From a virus, in the IMG/VR virus record IMGVR_UViG_3300037140_000043, positions 1 through 28,356 of that record: a stretch of DNA of 28,356 nucleotides; one strand, 5' to 3'. Made by a program: the position numbers and the translations under genes. Shown here piece by piece: positions 22,798 to 28,356 of the stretch (position 1 is its first letter; every line of letters begins with the position of its first letter). The notes beneath the pieces are model-generated. The model was not told where the DNA came from, did not search any database, and saw only the letters and a list, made by a program, of their open reading frames with translations.

Positions 22798-22935
22798 ATG
22801 CTTTCTCGCTACACCTATCGATACGCAGAGCGGCTGCGCAAAGCGCAGTTCATCATGAAGAATCAATGTCAGTTTACTGATGCAGAGATTCGCAAAGCAA
22901 AGCGAGTCATTCAGGAGGCCACAGTCAATGACTAA
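22798..22935 (+). CDS. 45-aa basic helical protein
   Basis: A 45-residue frame from ATG 22798 (leaderless, 6 nt after a -10 box) to TAA 22935. It is basic and helical (YRYAERLRKAQFIMKNQ; IRKAKRVIQEA). The end overlaps the next gene by 8 nt, and AGGAGG at its 3' end provides that gene's ribosome site. No family recognised. Confidence 0.55.
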   Translation: MLSRYTYRYAERLRKAQFIMKNQCQFTDAEIRKAKRVIQEATVND

Positions 22936-23155
22936 AAAGGACTATCAAATGGTGGCGGCTGTCCTCAATCGACAGCGCAATGGTTTCTTGGCTGACGCAT
23001 CAAACGAGAGTCTCAGTCGCATGTCTCAACGGCTGCTTGAGAACTATAGTCATGGGATCGAGGTCAGCGCTGAAGCTCTTGCAGACGAATTCGAACGGGA
23101 GAATCCTCGCTTTGATCGCGACCGCTTCCTGATCGCTTGTGGGGTGTCGCGATGA
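22928..23155 (+). CDS. Small conserved phage protein of unknown function
   Basis: A 75-residue protein from ATG 22928, with the ribosome site AGGAGG at the right distance. It has a pattern often met in actinobacterial phages: KKDYQMVAAVLNRQRNG at the start and ENPRFDRDRFLIACGV at the end. I know no function for it. Overlaps both neighbours. Confidence 0.65.
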   Translation: MTKKDYQMVAAVLNRQRNGFLADASNESLSRMSQRLLENYSHGIEVSAEALADEFERENPRFDRDRFLIACGVSR

Positions 23156-23589
23156 TGACTCATAAGGAGGCCAAGGCCATTGCTGCTCTGCTCTCCTATG
23201 GGCGCATCGATTGGTCAAGCGAGCCCGAGTTCGGGCACCTTGAACGGGTGGCGGTCAAAGTCAAGCCGCGTGCCAAGGTCGTCGCTTGGTTGCACGATGC
23301 GGTCGAGGATGGCCCGACCAACTTCGGAGCGCTCAAGAGCGCTGGCATCAGCGACGTGGAGTACTCGGCGCTGTTCCTCCTCACCCGCATGCCGGAGGAA
23401 ACCTACCTTGACTACATTCGAGGCATCGCAATGGCCGAAGGCGAGGCCGGAGAGATCGCTAAGGAAGTCAAGCTGGCAGATAACGACGACAACTGCACTC
23501 GGCCATGTCCTGCGGATAAGCAGGGGATGCGCCAGCCGGGTGGTCGCTACGACAAGGCGAGGAAAATCCTGCGAGGAGAAAAGAAATGA
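23152..23589 (+). CDS. HD-domain (p)ppGpp hydrolase-like protein
   Basis: A 145-residue protein with the H...HD...ED...D order of RelA/SpoT-type alarmone hydrolases (MESH1-like): HLERVA, WLHDAVED, then KLADNDDN near residue 107. These single-domain HD enzymes use Mn2+ to remove the 3' pyrophosphate from (p)ppGpp or related nucleotides. The segment between has the expected helices (YSALFLLTRMPEETYLDYI). No synthetase domain is present. The substrate is inferred from fold only. Start at ATG 23152 or 23155, overlapping the gene before. Confidence 0.78.
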   Translation: MMTHKEAKAIAALLSYGRIDWSSEPEFGHLERVAVKVKPRAKVVAWLHDAVEDGPTNFGALKSAGISDVEYSALFLLTRMPEETYLDYIRGIAMAEGEAGEIAKEVKLADNDDNCTRPCPADKQGMRQPGGRYDKARKILRGEKK

Positions 23590-23615
23590 GTCCTCGCCCC
23601 ATCCATCTCCACTTC

Positions 23616-23624
23616 TGCTACACT
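23616..23624 (+). promoter_or_regulatory. Extended -10 promoter TGCTACACT, leaderless gene
   Basis: An exact copy of the recurrent element in the 43-nt gap after the HD gene. ATG 23633 follows after 8 nt, and no ribosome site is present. Confidence 0.6.
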
Positions 23625-23632
23625 CCTACGTC

Positions 23633-23878
23633 ATGACTAAGATACCGATCACGCTAACGACTTATGCCTCCATCGATGTGCAGGATGACGCCGTTCTGGA
23701 CCTAGATCGAGGCGAGGCCATGTATGGCGTTCCTTTCGCCAGCGAGAAGGCACTCCTTGAGCATTTGGCCATCAATCTGATCGGTCTTGGGCTCTCGCTA
23801 TCCAACTTGGACGGGTGGGCGGATTTGCCCGATGATGCGGTGACCGTGAAAATCGATGACATCGTGAGCGATGACTGA
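23633..23878 (+). CDS. Small acidic protein of unknown function
   Basis: An 81-residue acidic protein (MTKIPITLTTYASIDVQDD at the start), with a helical middle (EKALLEHLAINLIGLGL) and a final strand (TVKIDDIV). It is likely a small alpha/beta fold. Leaderless start after a recurrent promoter. The frame is open upstream as a shadow only. The stop overlaps the next start. Confidence 0.62.
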   Translation: MTKIPITLTTYASIDVQDDAVLDLDRGEAMYGVPFASEKALLEHLAINLIGLGLSLSNLDGWADLPDDAVTVKIDDIVSDD

Positions 23879-24516
23879 TGGCCGCTGCTGATTCACAAGC
23901 TCGTCGGGAGTACGATGCAAGCGTTGAGGCGGCTATAGATGCCCTGACGAACGGGACGTGTGATGATCCGGACTGCGGTATCTGTTACCGGAGGGTCAGT
24001 CCCGCGCCCACGACTCACATTTCCTTCGTGGAGCCCGACGTGCAGGCTCGGCAGGAGATTGATGCATATCTCAATAACGGCGTAAAGCTCGACATCCTTG
24101 CCACGGCCGACATGGCTCCTGACTTGGCATACCGTCTGCGCAAGATGCGCGAGACGGCAGATGAGTTGATGGCCGAACGCGACAGGGCAGAACTCGCGAG
24201 CGAGGAGTGGGAGCAGCTTTACTCCATCGCGATTGGGATCGTCCACGAACATAGGGATGATCTCCGCGAAGCGTGCGCTGAACGTGACAACTGGAAGGAG
24301 TTGGCCTTCGAGGAGGCGACGCTTCGCGGGTCCGTGGAAGCGAGCCTATTCGTTGCTGAGACTAGGGCGTCTGAGGAGGCAGCCGAGGGCGCTCGACAGA
24401 CGCAGCTAGCCCAAGACCGTCTTCAGATCATCAGCTTCCTGGAATCGGCTGTGCTGACCTATGCCAACCACGCTTGGAATGACATCAAGCGTGAGATCAT
24501 GAGACGTTGGCCATGA
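23878..24516 (+). CDS. Coiled-coil protein of unknown function
   Basis: A 212-residue acidic protein. A short N-terminal cysteine group (CDDPDCGIC) may bind zinc. From about residue 85 to 190 the sequence is a long, Glu/Ala-rich helix with heptad-like spacing (RKMRETADELMAERDRAELA onward), ending near a Trp-containing basic tail. Such proteins often act as spacers or scaffolds. No named family. Starts on the stop of the gene before it. Confidence 0.65.
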   Translation: MAAADSQARREYDASVEAAIDALTNGTCDDPDCGICYRRVSPAPTTHISFVEPDVQARQEIDAYLNNGVKLDILATADMAPDLAYRLRKMRETADELMAERDRAELASEEWEQLYSIAIGIVHEHRDDLREACAERDNWKELAFEEATLRGSVEASLFVAETRASEEAAEGARQTQLAQDRLQIISFLESAVLTYANHAWNDIKREIMRRWP

Positions 24517-24767
24517 GTGACGTGATCGATGAGTTCCCGACGCGTCAAGGGCGTCCTCCGATCTACCCATGGGGCATCTGGAGCGACGGCCAGGTCTACA
24601 AGCTCTATGCGGGCGAGGACTTCAATGGGCAAGCTGCATCATTCCGCGTGCTCGCGCACCGGACGGCTAAGACCATGGGACTCAAGGTCGAGACTGCCAT
24701 CGTTGATGACGGCGAGGCCATCATCATCGAGTTCAAAGAAGCTGACGGATCACCCTTGACTTCGTAG
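24513..24767 (+). CDS. Small conserved phage protein of unknown function
   Basis: An 84-residue protein from ATG 24513 (ATGA overlap; the upstream in-frame TTG is less likely). It matches a type I have seen widely in actinobacterial phages, with YPWGIWSDGQVYKLYAGEDF followed by a helix and the GLKVETAIVDD / IIIEFK strands. The layout suggests a small alpha/beta fold. No function known. Its 3' end carries the -35 box of the collagen gene promoter. Confidence 0.62.
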   Translation: MSDVIDEFPTRQGRPPIYPWGIWSDGQVYKLYAGEDFNGQAASFRVLAHRTAKTMGLKVETAIVDDGEAIIIEFKEADGSPLTS

Positions 24768-24784
24768 TTGCAGTCCTGTACACT
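24756..24784 (+). promoter_or_regulatory. Sigma70-type promoter TTGACT-17-TACACT
   Basis: TTGACT at 24756-24761 and TACACT at 24779-24784 are exactly 17 nt apart. The start codon at 24825 is 40 nt downstream with a good ribosome site (AAAGGA), so this transcript has a normal leader, unlike most in the window. Confidence 0.75.
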
Positions 24785-24824
24785 CACGATCAGAACGACT
24801 CTGATCCCCAAGCAAAGGAATATC

Positions 24825-25730
24825 ATGAAGCGCATTCTTGTAGGACTCGTGGCGACGGCGCTTCTGGCGCTTGGCGGTACGAGTACAGCATTGGCAACGA
24901 AGGCCGTATCGGCAAAGGCAACGTATTCGAACTGTACGACGGTTACGGGTACGAAAACCAAATGCAAGAACTACTACGCGCGAGGCCCGGTTGGTCCCAA
25001 AGGTCCTAAAGGCGCTCAGGGCCTTCCGGGCATCCCTGGAGTAGCTGGTCCGATTGGTCCAGAAGGCAAGCAGGGGCTACAAGGGGCCATCGGAGCAACG
25101 GGTCCTGCGGGTCCCGAAGGCAAAGAAGGTTCCGCCAGCACGGTGCCGGGACCCGCTGGTCCGCAGGGTCCTAAGGGCGACACTGGTGCTACTGGAGAGG
25201 CTAGTACCATCCCCGGTCCAGTGGGTCCGGCAGGTGCGACTGGTCCTCAGGGTCCGGCTGGCACTAGCCCGCTGGTCTTTGGTCCATATTCGTCCACGAG
25301 CGAAGATACGTCTGGATGTTCAGGGCCTCCGGAAAACAGCGACCATGAATCGGTTTGGGCGAACGATACGTTCACCAGAACATTCATTGTATCTCCCCAG
25401 TCGGACGGTACATTCGTCGTGACGGAGTTGTTCAACGGCACTTTCGTAACCAATGGCGGCGAAGGCGTAACGCCCAACTGTCAATCGCTGAACGCGGGTA
25501 TCGAAGGGCAATTCGTTGGCGATGAGGTATTCACCGTTCCCACGCCCGTTGGATTCAATCCGGCAGCAGCAGGCGCAGTGAGCAATACGGGAGACTTCTT
25601 CAAAGTCTTCTTCAATGCTTCTGTGCCTGGTAGTTACGCATGGCAGTTCCACTACATCACTACGAGTAACGGAACGTGGGACAATGCTGACGCTTCGGGC
25701 GGCGGCAACGTAGGCAGCATCCATAACTAG
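24825..25730 (+). CDS. Secreted collagen-like protein 1
   Basis: A 301-residue protein. Residues 1-24 are a Sec signal peptide ([18 protein letters not shown] ... ALA). A short domain with two Cys follows. Residues about 53-150 are collagen-like Gly-X-Y repeats ([20 protein letters not shown]), interrupted by EGSAST and GEASTI. The last 150 residues form a globular beta-rich domain with two Cys and many Thr/Asn/Gly. Collagen-like stalks form triple helices and often carry adhesive heads. The ribosome site AAAGGA supports ATG 24825. The signal peptide implies export from the host rather than packing into the virion, which is unusual for a phage collagen fibre. Confidence 0.88.
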   Translation: MKRILVGLVATALLALGGTSTALATKAVSAKATYSNCTTVTGTKTKCKNYYARGPVGPKGPKGAQGLPGIPGVAGPIGPEGKQGLQGAIGATGPAGPEGKEGSASTVPGPAGPQGPKGDTGATGEASTIPGPVGPAGATGPQGPAGTSPLVFGPYSSTSEDTSGCSGPPENSDHESVWANDTFTRTFIVSPQSDGTFVVTELFNGTFVTNGGEGVTPNCQSLNAGIEGQFVGDEVFTVPTPVGFNPAAAGAVSNTGDFFKVFFNASVPGSYAWQFHYITTSNGTWDNADASGGGNVGSIHN

Positions 25731-25751
25731 ACGCTAGTTTAGTTCGCTCAC

Positions 25752-25786
25752 GAGCGCCTCGCCTTCGGGTGGGGCGCTCTTGCGTT
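25752..25786 (+). terminator. Hairpin terminator with TTCG loop after collagen gene 1
   Basis: The arms GAGCGCCTCGCC (25752-25763) and GGTGGGGCGCTC (25768-25779) pair along all 12 positions (two G-T pairs) around a TTCG tetraloop, and a short T-containing tract TTGCGTT follows. It lies 22 nt after the collagen stop. The tail overlaps the -35 box of the next promoter. Confidence 0.75.
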
Positions 25787-25808
25787 AGACGCGATTTCTT
25801 GGTAGACT
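25780..25808 (+). promoter_or_regulatory. Promoter TTGCGT-17-TAGACT with extended -10
   Basis: TTGCGT (25780-25785), a 17-nt spacer, and TAGACT (25803-25808) with TGG in front form a promoter for the second collagen gene. The GTG at 25850 is 41 nt downstream with ribosome site AGGAAGG, the same layout as collagen gene 1. Confidence 0.65.
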
Positions 25809-25849
25809 CCAGGCGAAATGTCATGACATATTCAACAGGAAGGCATATC

Positions 25850-26647
25850 GTGAAGCACAACTTCAAGCGCATCATCGGTATTGTCGCTGCGATAGCAGCG
25901 CTGGCGGTACCGGCATCAGCGATGGCATGGACACCGACGAACCTCTCTCTGTCCTGTGGACAGGTGGATGTCTCGGTACCAACCGCAGGAACGTACAACT
26001 ACAGCGTCACGGGGCTGCCTAACGGCACGTTCACGACCACCACGTCTCCCGAGTGGGTGACGATTGGCGGCGTGTTCGGTAATGGCCTCAAGACGGTCAA
26101 TGTGAAATACGGCACGGAGGCGGGGACATCTGTCACCTATCTCTTTGTCAACTGCACGGAACCAACGGGCAAAGAAGGTCCTCGTGGTCCCGAAGGTCCC
26201 GCAGGTAAAGGTACGCCTGGCGAAAAAGGCGCTACCGGTCCTCAGGGTCCTTCAGGTCCAGCAGGCCCAAAGGGCGACACAGGCCCCGGCGGTCCAGCAG
26301 GTCCTAAAGGCACTACGGGCGAAACAGGTCCGAAAGGTCCTCCTGGCTCGCAAGGTCCGTCAGGTCCTCCGTCTGAGGTCCCCGGTCCTGAAGGACCAGC
26401 CGGTCCCACGGGTCCGATAGGGTCGAAAGGTCCTGAAGGCCCTCAGGGTCCAGCAGGGTCTAAAGGCGAACCGGGGTCGGGTCTTCCTGGCATTCCGGGA
26501 GTAGCCGGAGCGGTCGGTCCTCAGGGACCAACGGGGCTTCAGGGCCTCTGTTGCCCTCCGGTCGTCAAGGCCCCTGCACCAAAGAAGAGCGCACCTAAGA
26601 AGGTCAAGCACCACGTCGTCAAACACACACCGGCCTTCACTGGCTGA
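25850..26647 (+). CDS. Secreted collagen-like protein 2
   Basis: Start chosen at GTG 25850 because AGGAAGG sits 6 nt before it and the product then begins with a clean signal peptide ([18 protein letters not shown] ... SAMA); ATG 25823 is an in-frame alternative. The 265-residue protein has an N-terminal beta domain with two Cys (about 30-105). Collagen Gly-X-Y repeats run from about 108 to 235 ([18 protein letters not shown]), ending in LPGIPGVAG as in protein 1. A Cys pair and a basic Lys/Pro/His tail ([15 protein letters not shown]) close the protein. It is a paralogue of protein 1 with the globular domain moved to the N-terminus. The Lys-rich tail could contact cell-wall polymer. Function in the phage unknown. 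Confidence 0.87.
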   Translation: MKHNFKRIIGIVAAIAALAVPASAMAWTPTNLSLSCGQVDVSVPTAGTYNYSVTGLPNGTFTTTTSPEWVTIGGVFGNGLKTVNVKYGTEAGTSVTYLFVNCTEPTGKEGPRGPEGPAGKGTPGEKGATGPQGPSGPAGPKGDTGPGGPAGPKGTTGETGPKGPPGSQGPSGPPSEVPGPEGPAGPTGPIGSKGPEGPQGPAGSKGEPGSGLPGIPGVAGAVGPQGPTGLQGLCCPPVVKAPAPKKSAPKKVKHHVVKHTPAFTG

Positions 26648-26651
26648 GGTC

Positions 26652-27317
26652 ATGACGACTCGTAGCATCAAGACAGCGGCAGCCCTCTTCGGAGGGCTGC
26701 TCTGTCTTTTTTCTTCTACGGCGTTGGCGAACACGCCGACCGTTACGCTGCACAGGACGATGCCCGTGCATGCGAGCCCACATGGGCGAGTGACGGGAGC
26801 AGTCAGCGCCACAACTCCGCTCACGCATCAGCTTACGGTGTTGCCGATCATCGCCTCGAAGCCCGGATGGGATCGCGTGCGACTGCCACAGCGGCCCGAT
26901 GGCTCGACAGGTTGGATTAGCACCATTGGCACCACTCTTGGCACTACTCCGTGGCTCATACGTGTCAATCGCGCCGAACGCAAAGCCCGTATCTATCGCT
27001 CAGGGCGTTTGCAGCGCACCTATAGCGTCGTCGTGGGCCGACCGAGCCTTCCCACTCCTGCGGGGACGTTCTTCGTGGCGGAGGTCTTCGAAGATCGAGG
27101 CTCTGTCTCAGGTCCGTATGCACTCGCTACGTCGGCTTACTCGAACGCCCTTCAGGAATTCGATGGCGGGCCAGGACAGATCGCGCTCCATGGTCGAGAA
27201 GGGTTGCCTGAACCATTGGGTACGGCCTCTTCTCATGGCTGCATTCGCTTCGACAACGCGGCCATTGGATGGCTCGCGTGGCATGTGCTTCAGGGGACCT
27301 TGATAGTGATACACTAA
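26652..27317 (+). CDS. Secreted L,D-transpeptidase (YkuD domain)
   Basis: A 221-residue protein: signal peptide at residues 1-26 (AAALFGGLLCLFSSTALA), an SH3-like segment at about 35-95 (VHASPHGRV ... GSTGWIST), then the YkuD catalytic domain. The catalytic signature is HG in ALHGREG and SSHGCIRFD, whose Cys is the active nucleophile. These enzymes make 3-3 peptidoglycan cross-links or attach proteins to the wall, and act outside the membrane. The style (ALATSAYSNALQEFDGGPGQ) resembles L,D-transpeptidases I associate with Thermoleophilia, suggesting acquisition from a host. It starts 4 nt after the collagen 2 stop, and a strong terminator hairpin lies within its signal-peptide codons. Confidence 0.9.
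   Translation: MTTRSIKTAAALFGGLLCLFSSTALANTPTVTLHRTMPVHASPHGRVTGAVSATTPLTHQLTVLPIIASKPGWDRVRLPQRPDGSTGWISTIGTTLGTTPWLIRVNRAERKARIYRSGRLQRTYSVVVGRPSLPTPAGTFFVAEVFEDRGSVSGPYALATSAYSNALQEFDGGPGQIALHGREGLPEPLGTASSHGCIRFDNAAIGWLAWHVLQGTLIVIH
26670..26712 (+). terminator. Intrinsic terminator inside the L,D-transpeptidase signal-peptide codons
   Basis: Arms GCAGCCCTC (26679-26687) and GAGGGCTGC (26692-26700) pair perfectly around TTCG. Outer arms AAGACAG (26670-26676) and CTGTCTT (26702-26708) extend the stem by 7 bp across a small bulge. A run of T (26707-26712) follows. It is the strongest terminator in the window and lies 18 nt into the next gene. Confidence 0.85.
27307..27315 (+). promoter_or_regulatory. 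Extended -10 promoter TGATACACT, leaderless gene
   Basis: TGATACACT overlaps the last codons of the L,D-transpeptidase. GTG 27322 follows after 6 nt with no ribosome site. No clear -35 box. Confidence 0.55.
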
Positions 27318-27321
27318 CGGC

Positions 27322-27921
27322 GTGAAGCGCATCCCGCTGTACGGCAACGGAAATGTTATTCGAGCATACGCGCTCGTGGATGACGGAGACTTTGAGGACC
27401 TCAATCAGCACCGTTGGTGCTTGTCTGACGGGCGTGCCGTGCGTACCGTTTTGATGCATCGACAGATCATGGGCGAGCGCGTTGATCATCGGGACCGCGA
27501 TCCTCTCAATAACCGGCGTGAGAATCTACGCCCTGCCACGTTGGCACAAAACAATCAGAACAAAGGGCTGTCTCGCGCGAACAAATCGGGCTATCGAGGA
27601 GTCTCCTGGAACAAGAAGCGCGAGAAATGGGAAGCACAGGCAAAGCTCAATTACCGTAGTTACCACCTTGGGCGTTATGATACCCCTGAGGAAGCGGATG
27701 AGGCGGTCAAAGCCTTGATACTAGAAAAGATCGAACCTCATCTCCTCTCTCGTCGTCTATCTCGGCTCAAGGAAGCCCAACGGCGACTGTCGCGTGTTCG
27801 GTGCCCTGGATTCTGTACACAGGGACACAAGTTGACTCCCGACAACCTTTACGGAGTCAAGGGAAAGCAGCAAAAGTGTCGAGCTTGTACGATAGAAAGA
27901 GGAAAATCTAAGACAACGTAG
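27322..27921 (+). CDS. HNH endonuclease with AP2 DNA-binding domain
   Basis: A 199-residue protein. The HNH motif has MHRQIMG, VDHRDRDPLNN with D55-H56, and NRRENLRPAT. An AP2 domain follows at about residues 89-128 (SGYRGVSWNKKREKWEAQ, then HLGRYDTPEEA), a DNA-binding fold typical of phage homing nucleases. A C-terminal Cys group (C161, C165, H169, C186, C189) suggests an additional zinc site. GTG 27322 is 6 nt after a -10 box; a leaderless start is likely. It is the fifth homing-type gene and probably inserted itself after the transpeptidase. Confidence 0.87.
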   Translation: MKRIPLYGNGNVIRAYALVDDGDFEDLNQHRWCLSDGRAVRTVLMHRQIMGERVDHRDRDPLNNRRENLRPATLAQNNQNKGLSRANKSGYRGVSWNKKREKWEAQAKLNYRSYHLGRYDTPEEADEAVKALILEKIEPHLLSRRLSRLKEAQRRLSRVRCPGFCTQGHKLTPDNLYGVKGKQQKCRACTIERGKSKTT

Positions 27922-27964
27922 AGGTAATACCTGAAATGGTGTCTCTCCCGTCCTCGACCGATGA

Positions 27965-28336
27965 ATGACGCAGCGAAGGAAACCCCGGTGGCCCGGTCTG
28001 TTGCGCGATCTGTTTCTGGGCAGCCTAGCGTTGGTCATTCTCTACACCCAACTCTTTTTGGACAAACCGGCACAGCCCATCTTGATCTTCCTGGTGATCT
28101 TTCTTTTCGGATCAATCCCGGCCCTTCGAGGAGACAACAAAGGAAATCGTCCGAGCACATTCGCACGGATTATCATGTCCCTGATGGGGGTACAATTCCC
28201 AGAGAACTACAGCGAGAACGAAGAGGGCACGCAACCATTCGCAGATGGCCCAACACCGTCGCCTGGACCTTCGCATGCGGGGCACTCGGCGTCATCCTCC
28301 AAGTCGCACTCAGCATCCACTAAGGATCGGCAATGA
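27965..28336 (+). CDS. Membrane protein with two membrane helices
   Basis: A 123-residue protein. It has a basic start (MTQRRKPRWPGLLRDLF) and two membrane helices at about residues 14-34 (LFLGSLALVILYTQLFL) and 37-55 (PILIFLVIFLFGSIPAL). The cytoplasmic tail is polar, Ser/Pro/His-rich and probably disordered. The overlapping frame at 27961 encodes a less protein-like sequence and is rejected. No ribosome site is obvious. Function unknown; the stop overlaps the next start. Confidence 0.65.
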   Translation: MTQRRKPRWPGLLRDLFLGSLALVILYTQLFLDKPAQPILIFLVIFLFGSIPALRGDNKGNRPSTFARIIMSLMGVQFPENYSENEEGTQPFADGPTPSPGPSHAGHSASSSKSHSASTKDRQ

Positions 28337-28356
28337 CGACCCAACGCTTTAGGACA
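28333..28356 (+). CDS. Start of an unidentified gene (3' truncated)
   Basis: ATG 28333 overlaps the stop of the membrane protein gene in the ATGA manner typical of this window and runs off the right edge after eight codons (MTTQRFRT). Too short to identify. The overlap is the only evidence. Confidence 0.4.

Noticed and set aside
24975-26540. Regular short GGTCC-type repeats that could look like a repeat array or CRISPR
   Set aside because: They keep the reading frame and encode Gly-X-Y collagen triplets; units are 9 bases or multiples, with no constant repeats separated by unique spacers.
27961-28323. 120-codon + frame overlapping the membrane protein
   Set aside because: The frame at 27965 encodes two clear membrane helices and ends in an ATGA overlap; this one is polar without pattern.
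1-28356. tRNA genes, tmRNA, attachment sites, integrase or replication origin
   Set aside because: Intergenic gaps are all under about 125 bases and filled by promoters, leaders and terminators; no cloverleaf-like segment, direct-repeat pair or recombinase motif was noticed by eye. A tRNA-finding program was not available.

Overview
This window reads as part of a tailed-phage (or prophage/provirus) genome. Every credible gene is on the + strand. Genes are packed head to tail with ATGA or TGATG stop/start overlaps, and the set includes a portal protein, many tiny unknown proteins, nucleotide-metabolism enzymes and five homing-endonuclease-type genes. No ribosomal, tRNA or housekeeping genes and no integrase are visible, and no stretch over 300 bases lacks a gene. 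The host is inferred only: many starts lie 6-8 nt downstream of a -10 box (leaderless mRNAs), coding is GC-rich, and the L,D-transpeptidase and collagen-like proteins resemble those I associate with Thermoleophilia/Solirubrobacter-type Actinobacteria. An actinobacterial host is the best guess and is not proven.

Layout. 1-4.6 kb: tail of an upstream gene, an HNH endonuclease, the portal protein and a calcineurin-like metallophosphoesterase. 4.65-11.3 kb: small genes, among them a predicted dATP/dGTP diphosphohydrolase, a DUF4406 nucleoside-deoxyribosyltransferase-like protein, a DUF6899-like protein, a P-loop polynucleotide-kinase-like protein, membrane proteins, a PD-(D/E)XK-like nuclease and two HNH genes. 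11.3-18.7 kb: two giant multidomain proteins (1147 and 1100 aa), separated by a LAGLIDADG endonuclease. The first carries a YunG-like domain, a C2H2 finger, a GNAT acetyltransferase and a complete CCA-adding-enzyme-like nucleotidyltransferase with HD domain. The second carries a Fic domain with altered catalytic motif, a minimal nucleotidyltransferase, a 2H phosphoesterase and an ADP-ribosyltransferase/KptA-like domain. 18.7-24.8 kb: a 408-aa protein with a SWIM zinc finger, then about fifteen small genes including an HD (p)ppGpp-hydrolase-like protein and a SEC-C protein. 24.8-27.3 kb: two secreted collagen-like proteins and a secreted L,D-transpeptidase with their own promoters and terminators. 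27.3-28.36 kb: an AP2/HNH endonuclease, a membrane protein and the start of a further gene.

How it may work together. The two giant proteins, with the kinase and metallophosphoesterase, concentrate enzyme folds that act on tRNA ends, RNA 2',3'-phosphates, nucleotides or ADP-ribose. This would suit proteins that are virion-associated and injected, or a phage RNA-repair/host-takeover kit. The collagen-like/L,D-transpeptidase cassette looks like a separately regulated unit that modifies the host cell surface. A recurrent extended -10 element (TGnTAnnnT) directly ahead of start codons appears to be the main internal promoter type.
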